Assembly: GCF_027460065.1 (NCBI RefSeq)
Contig: NZ_JAPYZZ010000010.1
Span: 62,294-126,293, forward strand
Length of the DNA: 64,000 nucleotides
Origin: Martinezella rhizogenes
GTDB lineage: Bacteria; Pseudomonadota; Alphaproteobacteria; Rhizobiales; Rhizobiaceae
Direction: 5' to 3'
The notes under the pieces are model-generated. The model ran no database searches, was not told the DNA's origin, and worked only from the letters and a program-made list of their open reading frames with translations. A program made the translations under genes and the position numbers. Positions 29,257-39,192 of this stretch are shown here, one piece after another (the stretch's first letter is position 1; each line of letters begins with the position of its first letter).

Positions 29257-29646
29257 ATGGACCAGCAACCGCCCGCCGATATGGAGCTTACGCTCAGAAC
29301 CCTTGCCATGCCCGCCGATGCCAATCCGGCCGGCGATATTTTCGGCGGCTGGGTCATGTCGCAGATGGACCTTGCCGCTTTCGTCCGCGCCAATGATGTG
29401 GCCGGCGGCCGCACCGTCACCGTGGCGGTCCATGAAATCGTCTTCAAGAAGCCGGTCAAGATCGGCGATACGTTGTGTGTCTACACGCGGATCGAAAAGA
29501 TCGGCCGTACTTCCGTCACGCTCAAGATCGAGGCCTGGACCCGCAGGCATTATCAGGATTCGCGCGACAAGGTCACGGAGGCCGTCTTCATTATGGTGGC
29601 CGTGGATGAGAATGGCGAGCCACGCCCGGTGCGCAAGGAAGCGTGA
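29257..29646 (+). CDS. YciA-like acyl-CoA thioesterase
   Basis: 129 aa from the ATG at 29257. A longer in-frame TTG start at 29194 is not supported. It is a single hotdog fold with the acyl-CoA thioester hydrolase motif PADANPAGDIFGGWVMSQMD (Asp in GDIFGGW as catalytic acid, ~22) and the later HEIVFKKPVKIGD segment. YciA enzymes hydrolyse short- to medium-chain acyl-CoA in the cytoplasm, as hexamers. The gene stands alone. Confidence 0.9.
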   Translation: MDQQPPADMELTLRTLAMPADANPAGDIFGGWVMSQMDLAAFVRANDVAGGRTVTVAVHEIVFKKPVKIGDTLCVYTRIEKIGRTSVTLKIEAWTRRHYQDSRDKVTEAVFIMVAVDENGEPRPVRKEA

Positions 29647-29819
29647 GGCCGCAGCTCGTTTCTTTTTTAAGCAGATTCCGAAGCGCCGGCTGAAAGATCA
29701 ACTAGTACGGCGCTTTGGCCTTCTCATCATTCGATAATCGTCTGCCCAATACTTTAGAAATATCCAATTTATTTATCAATTTTTGCGATCAAGATGTGGA
29801 ATAGGACGGGGATCAGGCT

Positions 29820-32063
29820 TTGACCATTCCAGGTGTTGTTATTATCGGCGGCGCTCACGGCACGCTTGCCCTTGCCCGCAGCCTCGGCGTCCTGAATGTG
29901 CCCGTCTATTATCTCACACATGATTCACCATTGCCGGGCTGGTCGCGCTTCGTGCGGGAAACAATCCGCTGGGCCGGTCCGCATGATGATGGGGCGATGG
30001 CGTTTCTGCGTGAAATGGCTGAAAAACCGGGCCTGAAGGGCTGCTTGCTGGTGCCATCGGGCGATGGTGAGGTTCAGCTTGTGTCGCAGCATCGCGAGGA
30101 GCTTTCGGCGCTTTACAAAATCATTCTGCCGGAGTGGACGAACCTGCAATGGCTATGTGAAAAACCGCTACTCTATAAACGTGCGGCGGAACTCGACGTC
30201 AGCATCCCCCGAACCTACGCGCTGACATCGGCTGCCGATATCGACGGGCTGGATGTTATGTTTCCTGTCATTCTCAAGCCGAATATGGGGGGCGGCAATA
30301 CCTCGATCGCCCGCGCGAAAGTTATCCGCGCCGATGACCGGGAGGGGCTGAAAACCGCCTTCGCCGATGCCAGTGGAGAGATCGGCCCTGACAATGTCGT
30401 CGTGCAGGAACTCATTCCGGGTGGAGGCGAAAGCCAGTTTTCCTATGCGGCCCTGTGGCTGAACGGGGAGCCGGTTGCCGAATTCACCGCGCGACGCGCA
30501 AGGCAATATCCCGTCGATTTCGGTTATACCAGCACCCGCGTCGAGGTCGTCGATAACCGGCAAGCGATCGAGGCGGCCGGGAAAATATTGAAATCGGCAG
30601 GCCACAGCGGGCTAGTCGAAGTGGAATTCAAACTCGACGGCAGGGATGGGGCGCTGAAACTTCTCGATGTCAATCCACGCCCATGGTCGTGGTTCGGCCT
30701 CTGTTCGGCCGCCGGCATCGATCTTGGCGGGCTGTTGTGGCGGGTGGCCAACGACATGCCCACCGGGCCGGCGGTCACTGCGCGGCAGGGTACGTCCTGG
30801 TCCTATCTTGTTCGCGATACCGTTGCCGCTTTCACATTGGCACGAAGAGGGCAGGCGAGGTTTGGCGATTATCTCGCCTCTCTCGGCAAAATTCGCAGCT
30901 GGGCCGCTTTTGCGCCGAACGATCCTCTGCCGGGGCTGATCGATCTGCCGCTGACGGCCTTGAGGGTGCTGAAAAAACGTGTCCTTCCCGGTCTGGCGTC
31001 AGGACAATCGGCAAGTGCCCTGTTGCCGCCGGTCAAACGCTTGGTGAAATATGGGGCCATAAGGGCGGGGCTGGAGGTGAGTTCTCTTCCGGCTGTCCGC
31101 TCGGCATTTCCATCCCTTGCCGGGCGGGGCGTGATCTTCACGCTTCACCATGTGCGTCCGGGGCAGGGGGTTTCGGCTTTTGCGCCGAATGTGCAATTGT
31201 CCGTCACGCCGCAATTTCTGGAAGAGGCCATAAAGGCTGCGCTCGAATCCGGTCTCGTGCCCGTTCATCTGCATGATCTGCCGGCTCTGCTTGCCGACAC
31301 CAGTGACGTCAGGTCGTTTTGCGCCTTCACGCTTGATGACGGCTATCGCAACAATGCCGAACATGCTGCGCCGATCTTCCGCAAATACGCCATTCCCTAC
31401 ACGATTTTCATCACGCCGGGTTTTGTGGAGCGGAGCCGCAGTGTGTGGTGGGAAACCGCTGCGGCTCTGACGAAGAAGGTCACATCGTTCGAATTCGATT
31501 TTGGCGCAGGGCCGGAGCAGGTGGAATGTGCCACGCCGTCACAGAAGGTGGAGGCATTCGCACGGCTGGAAAACTTCGTCCAGGAATCCGCGGAAGATGA
31601 GGCGGTGGAAAGGATCGATCACGTCGCGAGGCAGCATGGCATCGACCCCATCGCGATCGTGGACGAACTGGTCATGGATGCGGCCGAGCTTAAGGCGCTG
31701 TCGGACGATCCGCTCGTGCATTTTGGCGCGCACACCATGACGCATGTGAATATGCGCAAGATCGATGCGGCGCGCCTCGCCCATGAGATCGAGGAATCGA
31801 CGCGCCGGGTGGAAACCTATGTCGGCCAGCGGCCGCAATCCTTCTCTTATCCCTATGGCTGGGTCAGGGCCGTGGGTGAGCGCGAAGCGAAAGCGGTGTC
31901 GGATGCGGGCTTTTCCGTGGCTGTCACCACGCAGGCCGGTGTTCTCGGCCTTCACAGCCTCGAAAAGCCGGCGCAGCTGCCGCGCGTTTCGTTGAACGGG
32001 CGCTTTCAGAAAAAGCGTTTCGTCAAGGCGCTCATCTCGGGCCTGCCTTTCCGGTTCATCTAG
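29820..32063 (+). CDS. ATP-grasp ligase fused to NodB-type polysaccharide deacetylase
   Basis: 747 aa with a TTG start at 29820, behind GGACGGGG. The N-terminal half is an ATP-grasp carboxylate-amine ligase: FPVILKPNMGGGNTS (~143-157) is the ATP-binding lysine/glycine loop and LLDVNPRPW (~281-289) is the metal-binding strand. The C-terminal half (~435-747) is a NodB-type deacetylase with Asp506-Asp507 (FTLDDGY), His638 and His642 (HTMTH) and SYPYG. All catalytic motifs of both halves are present. No signal peptide was seen, so it should be cytoplasmic. The combination suggests removal of an acyl group and formation of an amide on one cell-surface or glycan precursor; the substrate is unknown. 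Confidence 0.83.
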   Translation: MTIPGVVIIGGAHGTLALARSLGVLNVPVYYLTHDSPLPGWSRFVRETIRWAGPHDDGAMAFLREMAEKPGLKGCLLVPSGDGEVQLVSQHREELSALYKIILPEWTNLQWLCEKPLLYKRAAELDVSIPRTYALTSAADIDGLDVMFPVILKPNMGGGNTSIARAKVIRADDREGLKTAFADASGEIGPDNVVVQELIPGGGESQFSYAALWLNGEPVAEFTARRARQYPVDFGYTSTRVEVVDNRQAIEAAGKILKSAGHSGLVEVEFKLDGRDGALKLLDVNPRPWSWFGLCSAAGIDLGGLLWRVANDMPTGPAVTARQGTSWSYLVRDTVAAFTLARRGQARFGDYLASLGKIRSWAAFAPNDPLPGLIDLPLTALRVLKKRVLPGLASGQSASALLPPVKRLVKYGAIRAGLEVSSLPAVRSAFPSLAGRGVIFTLHHVRPGQGVSAFAPNVQLSVTPQFLEEAIKAALESGLVPVHLHDLPALLADTSDVRSFCAFTLDDGYRNNAEHAAPIFRKYAIPYTIFITPGFVERSRSVWWETAAALTKKVTSFEFDFGAGPEQVECATPSQKVEAFARLENFVQESAEDEAVERIDHVARQHGIDPIAIVDELVMDAAELKALSDDPLVHFGAHTMTHVNMRKIDAARLAHEIEESTRRVETYVGQRPQSFSYPYGWVRAVGEREAKAVSDAGFSVAVTTQAGVLGLHSLEKPAQLPRVSLNGRFQKKRFVKALISGLPFRFI

Positions 32064-32209
32064 CAGCCAAATCCGCTTTTCTTCTTTCGTCCGCCCCACA
32101 GCAATGTGAGACTGCGGTCGGTCTTTGCGTGCGTATGATATTTTGTTATTCACATCCTTTTATCTATTGATTATAAATAAATTTATCGAGGTAAAACATT
32201 ACAACTTTT

Positions 32210-33265
32210 TTGAAGGCTCTGCCCGTGCTGTTGATTTTCGCCGATGATCTGACCGGTGCGCTCGATGCCGCCGCCCCCTTCGCGGGGCGCGGGCTGGCAA
32301 CCGAGGTTGCGATCGGGCTTGATGGTGTTCGCGAAGCGCTTGTGAATGCGCCCGCGGTGCTTAGCGTCAATCTCGGCTGCCGCGATGGCGAAACGGAGGA
32401 AGCCCATCGCCGCACGCTGGACCTGATGGCAATGGTTCCGGCCGGGACGATGTTTTTCAAGAAGATCGATTCCCGGTTGAAGGGACATATTGCGGCGGAA
32501 ATGGACGCGATTTCCTATCGGCAGGCACTGGTCGCCCCTGCTATTCCCGATTTTGGGCGTATCGTCACCGGCGGGGCCGTTTCCGGTTTCGGTGTCCAAA
32601 TAGCCATTCCGGTTGCTGCGAAACTCGGAGTGCATGCCGCTCGTTGTGCGATACCGGATACGCCGTCACAGGCCGATATACGGGAGGCACTAGTCGCCGC
32701 GCAGGCAGACGGGCTTGACCTTCTGGTGGGTGCGCGCGGGCTTGCCGAAGCGCTGGCAGAGACCCTGGCGGCCGATTGCGCTCCGCAGGCGGCGACGGTT
32801 CCACCCGGCAAGGGTGTTTTTGTCATAGGCTCGCGCGATCCGATTACGGTCGGGCAGATCGACGTTCTCAGGAGCGTCGGGAATGTCTCGCTCATCGAGG
32901 CGCCCAATGGCGCCGTGCCCCATCAAGCCAGCGGTGATTCTGATCTGATCCTGGTTCAGGCAACGCAAGGGGTGGACGATCTCTCGCCGCTTGCGGTTTC
33001 CGATCATCTGGCGGAAGGCGTGGTGCCGCATTTCACAGCCGGGGCTAAAAGACTGCTTCTGTCGGGTGGAGCGACTGCCGAAGCGGTGCTGCGGGCCATG
33101 GGCATTTCGCGGCTGCGTCTAGCCGGCGAATGCCTGCCGGGTCTCGGTGTCGGCTGGGCCGGAGACCAATGCATCATTGCGAAGTCCGGCGGTTTTGGGC
33201 AAGCTGACACGTTGAAACGGATTGCGAAAATGATGCTTGGCGAAAACGACGCTGGAGAAAGCTGA
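32210..33265 (+). CDS. DUF1537 four-carbon acid sugar kinase (DtnK/OtnK family)
   Basis: 351 aa from the TTG at 32210; GTG at 32225 is an alternative. The N-terminal motif FADDLTGALDAA (substrate binding) and KKIDSRLKGHIAAE (~84) are diagnostic. The C-terminal ATP-binding part has LLLSGGATAEAVLRAM and the last GGFGQADTL segment. It is shorter than most family members (about 420 aa), with a compressed middle. Family members phosphorylate D-threonate, L-threonate, D-erythronate or related acids (Zhang et al. 2016 defined DUF1537 this way). A PdxA2 homologue lies 2 kb away on the other strand, as in known D-threonate pathways. Probably co-transcribed with GntR. Confidence 0.85.
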   Translation: MKALPVLLIFADDLTGALDAAAPFAGRGLATEVAIGLDGVREALVNAPAVLSVNLGCRDGETEEAHRRTLDLMAMVPAGTMFFKKIDSRLKGHIAAEMDAISYRQALVAPAIPDFGRIVTGGAVSGFGVQIAIPVAAKLGVHAARCAIPDTPSQADIREALVAAQADGLDLLVGARGLAEALAETLAADCAPQAATVPPGKGVFVIGSRDPITVGQIDVLRSVGNVSLIEAPNGAVPHQASGDSDLILVQATQGVDDLSPLAVSDHLAEGVVPHFTAGAKRLLLSGGATAEAVLRAMGISRLRLAGECLPGLGVGWAGDQCIIAKSGGFGQADTLKRIAKMMLGENDAGES

Positions 33266-33269
33266 CCAG

Positions 33270-33977
33270 ATGGGGCTGATGAAAGAAACGGCGCGCAAGG
33301 CACTTCCGGACATTATTTTCGAGAGAATGCACCGGGCCATCAAATCCGGAGCCTATAAGCCGGATGAGCGGCTGCCGACCGAACATGAACTCGCCATGGA
33401 ATTCGAAGTCTCGCGCCCGGTCGTGCGCGAGGCGCTGCGGCGCTTGCGGGAGCAGGGGTTCATCTATTCCCGCAGGGGTTCCGGCAGCTATGTCCGGGCG
33501 TTCGGCCTGCGCGAGCCGCTCGGTTTCGGCCAGCTGGAAAATGTTGCGGACCTTCTGAACTGTTATGAATTCAGGCTGACGCTGGAGCCGGCGGCGGCGG
33601 CTGCGGCGGCATTGCGGCACGATACCGAAAGACTGGCGGCGATCAGAAAGGCGCTTGAACTGATGCGCGACGCCACCAATCGCCAGTCCCACCGCGAGGA
33701 CGCCGACTACCAGTTTCACCTTGCGATCGCGCGGGCGGCCAGGAACAGTTATTTCTCCACCGCCATGGAAGCACTCAAGGACCATATTGCGGTGGGCATG
33801 AAGTTTCACGGCATGTCGGTAAAGCGGGAGGCGTCCGGCCTGACGCGCGTTTTCGCCGAGCATGAGGCCATTGCAAAGGCGATTGCCGATGGCGATGCGG
33901 AAGCGGCCCGCCAGCTGATGCTCCAGCATCTGACGGGTTCGCGAGACCGCTTGTTCGAGTCGTCCCATGCGGACTAA
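33270..33977 (+). CDS. GntR-family regulator, FCD (FadR-like) subclass
   Basis: 235 aa from the ATG at 33270, with GGAGAAAG upstream and 4 bases after the kinase stop. A longer frame from 33237 overlaps the kinase and was not chosen. Residues ~15-75 are the GntR winged helix (LPTEHELAMEFEVSRPVVREALRRLREQGFI). Residues ~95-220 are the all-helical FCD domain with the metal/ligand residues in DYQFHLAIARAARN and EHEAIAKAIADGDAEAA. It likely represses the acid-sugar genes on both strands until a substrate acid binds. Operator not identified. Confidence 0.88.
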   Translation: MGLMKETARKALPDIIFERMHRAIKSGAYKPDERLPTEHELAMEFEVSRPVVREALRRLREQGFIYSRRGSGSYVRAFGLREPLGFGQLENVADLLNCYEFRLTLEPAAAAAAALRHDTERLAAIRKALELMRDATNRQSHREDADYQFHLAIARAARNSYFSTAMEALKDHIAVGMKFHGMSVKREASGLTRVFAEHEAIAKAIADGDAEAARQLMLQHLTGSRDRLFESSHAD

Positions 33978-34012
33978 GGGCCGATGCGTGTATCCGCGCA
34001 CCGGATATCTCT

Positions 34013-35131
34013 TCAGAAGGCGTGGCGGTAGATGCCGAGCACGTCCTCAAGGCTCATATCCACCGGGTTGTTATCCATCAGCCGGCGGATGGCATGCGCG
34101 TCCTCGGCATAACGGGGCAGATCGCCCTCCGTCGCGCCATGCCGCGCGAGTGACATCTCAATGCCGAGACTGGCACAGAAATCCATCGCCGCCTTGCGAA
34201 GATCGTCCTGCGAGAGATGATCGCGAAGGCCGAGCGCGCCGGCCACTTCCGCCGTCTTCTCCGAAACGGCAGGCTGGTTGAAGGCAAGCACATGCGGAAA
34301 GACAACGGCATTGGCCAGCCCGTGCGGCAGGTTGAGAAGCGTGCCGAGCGGATAGGCAATGGCGTGGCCGGCAGCGGTATTGACCGGGCCGAGGCAGATG
34401 CCGCCGTAATAGGAGGCGAGCATCATTCCCTCCCGCGCTTGCGTATCCGCGCCATCGCGAACGGCGCGCGCCAGATATTTGCCGACCAGCGCAAAACCCA
34501 TGCGGGCAAAACCGTCGATCATCGGATGGGCCTTGCGATTGGTGAAGGCCTCCACGCAATGGGCCATGGCATCCACGCCCGTTGCCGCGGTCACGGCCGG
34601 TGGTACGGAATAGGTGAGTTCCGGATCGAGAACGGCGAAATCCGCGATCAGATGAGGGCTTTCGACCGCGATCTTGCTGCCCTTGACGGGATCGGTGATG
34701 AGCGAGCGGATACCCGCCTCTGACCCGGTGCCTGCGGTGGTGGCAATTTGCACGAGCCGCGTATCGCGTCCGGCAACCCTGTTCGGCCCGGCGATATCTT
34801 CAAGCGTCTGGCCGGAGTTCCACAGCGCTGCGACAAGCTTTGCCACATCCATGACGGAACCGCCGCCGAGGCCGACGACGAGTTCGGGTTTGGCCGCGCG
34901 CGCGGCAGCAAGCGCTGCGTCGAGTGTTGCGGTGTTCGGCTCGCCGGGAATGGCGTCGAACACGGTGAAAGGGCCCTGCAATTGCAGCCGGTCAACAAAT
35001 TTCGCGGTGAGCGGCGTGGCGATCACCAGGGTCGAGGCGTTTTTGCCGGCGAAGGCGCCGACCTGCGCAATCGTGCCAGCACCGACGGCAAGTCTGCGCG
35101 GCTGGTGGATGAGAATGGGAGCTTTGGACAT
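34013..35131 (-). CDS. Iron-containing alcohol dehydrogenase
   Basis: 372 aa from the second ATG (35131), which is 9 bases after GGAAGGG; the ATG at 35140 overlaps the pdxA2 stop. Group III dehydrogenase fold: the NAD motif GGGSVMDVAK (~92-101) and metal ligands in GVDAMAHCVEAF (Asp, His), AAGHAIAYPLG (His) and PHGLANAVVFPH (His). It oxidises an alcohol or reduces an aldehyde or keto acid, in the manner of maleylacetate reductase or lactaldehyde reductase. It is the third gene of the sialidase-pdxA2-adh operon. The substrate is probably an intermediate of the acid-sugar pathway. Confidence 0.86.
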   Translation of the reverse strand: MSKAPILIHQPRRLAVGAGTIAQVGAFAGKNASTLVIATPLTAKFVDRLQLQGPFTVFDAIPGEPNTATLDAALAAARAAKPELVVGLGGGSVMDVAKLVAALWNSGQTLEDIAGPNRVAGRDTRLVQIATTAGTGSEAGIRSLITDPVKGSKIAVESPHLIADFAVLDPELTYSVPPAVTAATGVDAMAHCVEAFTNRKAHPMIDGFARMGFALVGKYLARAVRDGADTQAREGMMLASYYGGICLGPVNTAAGHAIAYPLGTLLNLPHGLANAVVFPHVLAFNQPAVSEKTAEVAGALGLRDHLSQDDLRKAAMDFCASLGIEMSLARHGATEGDLPRYAEDAHAIRRLMDNNPVDMSLEDVLGIYRHAF

Positions 35132-35136
35132 GGTGC

Positions 35137-36093
35137 TCATCCCTTCCGTGCCTTGCCCGCCACGAGCTTGCGCGCATAGGCGATGGCCTCATTCATGTTG
35201 CCGTGATTGGCGATGCCCTTGCCGGCGATATCGAAGGCAGTACCGTGATCGACGGACGTGCGGTCTATCGGCAGGTCGACGGAGACGTTGACGGCGGTAT
35301 CGAAGGCAACAAGCTTGATGGGGATATGGCCCTGATCGTGATATTGCGCGACGACGAGATCGAAAGCGCCGGAATAAGCCCGGTGAAACACGGTATCGGC
35401 GGAAATCGGCCCCTGCACCTCGATGCCTTCGGCGCGGGCGGCAACGACCGCCGGTGCGATCTGATCGTCATCCTCGGTGCCGAACAGACCGTTTTCGCCG
35501 CAATGTGGATTGATGCCGGCAACGGCGATGCGCGGCCGTTCGTAACCGATGCGTTTCAGATGTGAATTGCCGGCGCGAATGGTCGCCAGCACCCGCTCCG
35601 TCGTCGCCCGGCGGATGGCGTCCTGCAGGGAAACATGGGTCGATACATGGATTACCTTCAGTCGTTCGGAAGCGAGCAGCATATAGGCGGCGGATGAGCC
35701 GGTCAGGCTGCGCAGCATGCCGGTGTGACCATCATAATGGTGGCCTGCCAGATTAAGCGCCTCCTTGTTGATCGGCGCGGTGACGATGCAGCCGATTGCG
35801 CCGGCTTCGGCATCGCGAACAGCCTTTTCGATGAAACGGAAGGCGGCGTCGCCCGCCACCGATGACAGCGTGCCCCATGGGAGCGGCGCGCCTTCCACCG
35901 GCAAGTCGATCACATGGGAGGCGAGATCGATATCGACACCCAGCGCATCCCGTGCGGCTTCCAGCGTGGGCAGGTTTCCGTAAATCCGGGTTGCGGCGCG
36001 ATCCGCAGCGGACATGTCCGAAAGCGCGCGAACGGTGATCTCGGGGCCGACGCCGCACGGGTCACCCATGGTGATGCCAATGATGTTGCTCAT
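35137..36093 (-). CDS. pdxA2: PdxA2-type 4-phosphoerythronate/4-phospho-threonate dehydrogenase
   Basis: 318 aa with the full PdxA fold: [11 protein letters not shown] at the start, metal ligands in GHYDGHTGM (~135), [10 protein letters not shown] (~233) and [13 protein letters not shown] (~282), and [17 protein letters not shown]. PdxA makes vitamin B6 from 4-phosphohydroxythreonine. A copy paired with a DUF1537 kinase, as here, instead oxidises 4-phospho-D-threonate (or the erythronate) to dihydroxyacetone phosphate and CO2. The start overlaps the sialidase stop (ATGA). The context supports the PdxA2 role over B6 synthesis. Confidence 0.85.
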   Translation of the reverse strand: MSNIIGITMGDPCGVGPEITVRALSDMSAADRAATRIYGNLPTLEAARDALGVDIDLASHVIDLPVEGAPLPWGTLSSVAGDAAFRFIEKAVRDAEAGAIGCIVTAPINKEALNLAGHHYDGHTGMLRSLTGSSAAYMLLASERLKVIHVSTHVSLQDAIRRATTERVLATIRAGNSHLKRIGYERPRIAVAGINPHCGENGLFGTEDDDQIAPAVVAARAEGIEVQGPISADTVFHRAYSGAFDLVVAQYHDQGHIPIKLVAFDTAVNVSVDLPIDRTSVDHGTAFDIAGKGIANHGNMNEAIAYARKLVAGKARKG

Positions 36094-37286
36094 CTTTTTC
36101 CCTCGTCCTTAACCTCGGCCCAGCCGGGCGCCAGCCGGACATATTTGATTGCGCGGCGATGATAGGTGTAGCTTGCGTGCAGCGTACCGTCCGGTGCTTC
36201 CAGAAGCCATGGATAGGACATTTCCAGATTGCGGCCATCCGTCGAATCGTTTGACAGGCAGGTGCCGGGTCCATCCTCGATCAGTATTCGTGTGGGGAAG
36301 CTTAGCCCGTCATCGTTGGAGAGGCAGATGGAGACCGGAGCGCGCGGCACGCCCCAGATCGGCACGCATCCGCCGCTCGGATCGGCATCCGGCCTGTCGT
36401 CTTCCTCGCCCAGTTCGTCATAGAGTGAGGCGCGCCGGTCGCTGGATTGCTCAGCATTGACGGGATTGCAGATCATTGCCAGCCGGCCGTCAGCGAGCCT
36501 GATGACGGCAATGGACGAATTGTTGTTGGGCACGTCGGTCGGCTGGGGTCTCGACCAGGAGCGGCCGCCATCAGCACTTTCCGTGCGATAGACGAAATCC
36601 GCCTGGCGACGGCGAAAGAAGGCGGCGTAGCGTTCCTCTTCCACCGCGACGGGGCTCATATGCACACAGCCGGTCGAGTTGGGTAGTTCCTGCAATGTCC
36701 ATCTCGCACCATTGTCCGTCGATATGCCAAGCGCGGCCGTGTCGTGACTGCCATTCCATTTCTGGCCGGGACGCTGGATGCAGCGGAAAATCGGCAGGAG
36801 CCAGGCACCGTCATCGCGGATGCGAAGCGGCGCGCGGATGAAGCAGCCCTTGGGGAGATCAAGGAAGCGCCCTTCCTCGGATGTGAGTTTTTCCGCTTCC
36901 GCCGCGTCGCGGTGAATACGCGCCATGCGGATGCGGCATTCATCCTGATTGCCTGAAGGCTGGGAGGTGTGAAACAGCCATAACGCGCCATCCGGTGCGG
37001 TGAAGAACACCGGGTTCTGTTCGGAATGGGCAGGATCGTGGCTCAGACGCTGCGGGCTTCCCCAGCTGGTCGCGCCTGATATCAGCACGGAAGCGAAGAT
37101 CGAAATATCCGACTTTCCTTCCAGCGTACCGCCGAACCAGGCGCAGAGCAGCGTCCCGTCATCGAGAAGATGCAGGAAGCTTGCATGGTTCTGGATCATC
37201 GGCGACGGCAGGAAGGCTTCCTGCCGGTTTTCCGACACGGCGTGCATGGCTCCGGTCATGGCGTGAGCGATGTCATCAGGGGTCAT
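36090..37286 (-). CDS. Sialidase-fold (BNR/Asp-box) protein
   Basis: 398 aa from the ATG at 37286, with GAGGAG upstream; the longer frame to 37367 runs into the AT-rich promoter region. It is a six-bladed propeller with Asp-boxes SxDxGxxW visible as STDNGARW (~185), SADGGRSW (~235) and SNDDGLSF (~315). An Arg-containing [14 protein letters not shown] segment lies near 128. No signal peptide was found, so it should act in the cytoplasm on an imported glycoside. It is first in an operon with pdxA2 and an iron alcohol dehydrogenase. Whether it cleaves sialic acid, Kdn/Kdo-type residues or something else is open. Confidence 0.8.
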   Translation of the reverse strand: MTPDDIAHAMTGAMHAVSENRQEAFLPSPMIQNHASFLHLLDDGTLLCAWFGGTLEGKSDISIFASVLISGATSWGSPQRLSHDPAHSEQNPVFFTAPDGALWLFHTSQPSGNQDECRIRMARIHRDAAEAEKLTSEEGRFLDLPKGCFIRAPLRIRDDGAWLLPIFRCIQRPGQKWNGSHDTAALGISTDNGARWTLQELPNSTGCVHMSPVAVEEERYAAFFRRRQADFVYRTESADGGRSWSRPQPTDVPNNNSSIAVIRLADGRLAMICNPVNAEQSSDRRASLYDELGEEDDRPDADPSGGCVPIWGVPRAPVSICLSNDDGLSFPTRILIEDGPGTCLSNDSTDGRNLEMSYPWLLEAPDGTLHASYTYHRRAIKYVRLAPGWAEVKDEGKR

Positions 37287-37608
37287 CGTGATCTCCTCTT
37301 GTTCTGATGAAAATGACATATTCGAAAAGTTGTCAAGTTTATTTGATGGAAAATTTGGCCAATTCATTTTTGAGTTATAAGATTAAACATTTGTTTTTAA
37401 ATGATAAAAACAAGAGATTTGATGCGAATAAAAAATGCCTTAGAAAAATAAATTGACAAAAAATGTGATAACGTCGATGCTCTGTTTACGGGTGGAGGAG
37501 ACAATCATCCGCACGCCATGCTCCTCAATGCAGGAGACGGGGCTTTTTTGAATACCCCTTGCGGTGCGCCGCCATGTTGCTGAATTTCTGATCTGGGAGG
37601 AGAACGGA
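37287..37608. promoter_or_regulatory. Divergent AT-rich promoter region (sialidase / peptide importer)
   Basis: About 320 AT-rich bases separate the two divergent operons. A TTGACA -35-like box lies at 37331-37336 on the minus strand and another at 37453-37458 on the plus strand, each pointing at the correct gene; the matching -10 boxes are weak. The region should hold both promoters and a GntR operator, but no clear palindrome for it was found. Two tiny open frames near 37490-37580 look like chance. Confidence 0.5.
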
Positions 37609-39117
37609 ATGAAGAAGTCATTGATTGCGGGCGCCCTTGTTTTGGGTTCCCTCAGCGCTGCGGTTTCGCCGGTGCTTGCGGCATCAGGACCGATCAAGAT
37701 CGTGCTGGCGGAAGAGGCGGATCTGCTGGAGCCCTGCATGGCCACGCGGTCCAACATCGGACGCATCATCATGGAAAATGTCAGCGAGACGCTGACCGAG
37801 CTTGATGTGCGCGGCAAGAATGGCGTGCAGCCGCGCCTTGCCGAAAAGTGGGAGCAGAACTCGGATGGCAGCTGGCGTTTCCATCTGCGCCAGGGCGTGA
37901 AGTTTTCCGACGGCACCACGTTCGACGCCAAGGATGTGAAGCACAGCTTCGAGCGCATCATGAGCGACAAGAATGCCTGCGAATCCCGCCGCTATTTCGG
38001 CGGCATGACGGTGACGCCGACGGTTGTCGACGACCACACGATCGATTTCAAGACGGATCCGGCCCAGCCGATCCTGCCGCTTCTGATGTCACTCGTCACC
38101 ATCGTTCCCGAAGAAACCAAGATGGAATTCATCCGCGAGCCTGTCGGCACCGGTCCTTACAAGTTGACCAACTGGACGCCCGGCCAGCAGATCGTTCTGA
38201 CCGCGCGTGATGATTATTGGGGCAAGAAGCCGCAGGTAACGGAAGCGACCTATCTCTTCCGCGCCGATCCCTCAGTGCGCGCCGCCATGGTGCAGACGGG
38301 CGAAGCCGATCTTTCGCCCTCCATTTCCCAGCTCGACGCGACCAATCCGAAGACTGACTTTTCCTATCTCGATAGCGAGACGGTCTATATGCGCCTCGAT
38401 CACAATATCGCGCCGCTGAACGATGTGCGGGTGCGCCGCGCACTCAATCTCGCCATCGACCGGCAGGCCTTCCTCGGCACGCTGGTGCCTGAAGGTGCGG
38501 TGCTGGCGACTGCGCTTGTTCCGCCGACTACGCTTGGCTGGAACCCTGACGTCAAGGTCTTCCCTTACGACCCTGATGGCGCAAAGAAGCTGCTCGAGGA
38601 AGCCAAGGCTGCCGGCGTGAAAGTGGACACACCGATCACCATCATCGCGCGCACGGCGAATTTCCCCAATGTCACCGAGATCATGGAGGCTATCCAGCAG
38701 CAGCTGCAGGAAGTCGGCTTCAAGGTCGACCTGAAATTTGTGGAAGTGGCCGAGCACGAGAGCTATTATTCCAAGCCTTTCAAGGAAGGTCGTGGGCCGC
38801 AGATCGTCGCCGCCATGCACGACAATTCCAAGGGCGACCCGTCCTTCACCATGTTCTTCAAATACGCCACCAAGGGCACGCAATCCGGCTTCTCTGACCC
38901 GAAGGTGGATGACCTGATCGAACGTGCCTCGGCTGCCGTCGGCGACGAGCGCGCCAAGCTGTGGTCAGAACTCATCGCCTACCTGCATGACGACGTGGTG
39001 GCGGATGTGCTGCTGTTCCACATGGTCGGTTTCTCCCGCGTCTCCGAACGGCTGGATTTCAAGCCCACCATCGCCACCAACTCGATGCTGCAGCTTTCGG
39101 AAATCGGCATCAAATAA
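37609..39117 (+). CDS. Dipeptide/oligopeptide-type ABC importer, binding protein
   Basis: 502 aa from the ATG at 37609 (GGGAGGAG upstream). A signal peptide (~1-26, ending VLA-A) is followed by a family 5 solute-binding protein (SBP_bac_5): RLAEKWEQNSDGSWRFHLRQGVKFSDG (~75-101) and GTGPYKLTNW (~180) are diagnostic. It captures peptides or other oligomers in the periplasm. The complete importer follows on the same strand. Because the locus encodes a sialidase-fold protein and an aldolase, the ligand may be a glycoside or sugar acid rather than a peptide, as is known for some members of this family. Confidence 0.9.
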   Translation: MKKSLIAGALVLGSLSAAVSPVLAASGPIKIVLAEEADLLEPCMATRSNIGRIIMENVSETLTELDVRGKNGVQPRLAEKWEQNSDGSWRFHLRQGVKFSDGTTFDAKDVKHSFERIMSDKNACESRRYFGGMTVTPTVVDDHTIDFKTDPAQPILPLLMSLVTIVPEETKMEFIREPVGTGPYKLTNWTPGQQIVLTARDDYWGKKPQVTEATYLFRADPSVRAAMVQTGEADLSPSISQLDATNPKTDFSYLDSETVYMRLDHNIAPLNDVRVRRALNLAIDRQAFLGTLVPEGAVLATALVPPTTLGWNPDVKVFPYDPDGAKKLLEEAKAAGVKVDTPITIIARTANFPNVTEIMEAIQQQLQEVGFKVDLKFVEVAEHESYYSKPFKEGRGPQIVAAMHDNSKGDPSFTMFFKYATKGTQSGFSDPKVDDLIERASAAVGDERAKLWSELIAYLHDDVVADVLLFHMVGFSRVSERLDFKPTIATNSMLQLSEIGIK

Positions 39118-39142
39118 GCCGGTATCTTATGAGCCAAAGAGC

Positions 39143-39168
39143 GGCGGCGGAGCTCAAGCTTCGCCGCC
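39143..39168 (+). other. Intercistronic hairpin after binding-protein gene
   Basis: GGCGGCGGAGC (39143-39153) pairs with GCTTCGCCGCC (39158-39168), one wobble pair, around the loop TCAA. It lies between the binding-protein and permease genes with no T tract, so it probably stabilises the upstream mRNA segment rather than ending transcription. Confidence 0.6.
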
Positions 39169-39192
39169 CTCATTGAAAAACCGGAGGCAACC

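Noticed and set aside
37480..37590. Possible tiny leader peptides in front of the peptide-importer binding protein
   Set aside because: Several short start-stop pairs exist, but none has a convincing ribosome-binding site, codon run or attenuator hairpin.
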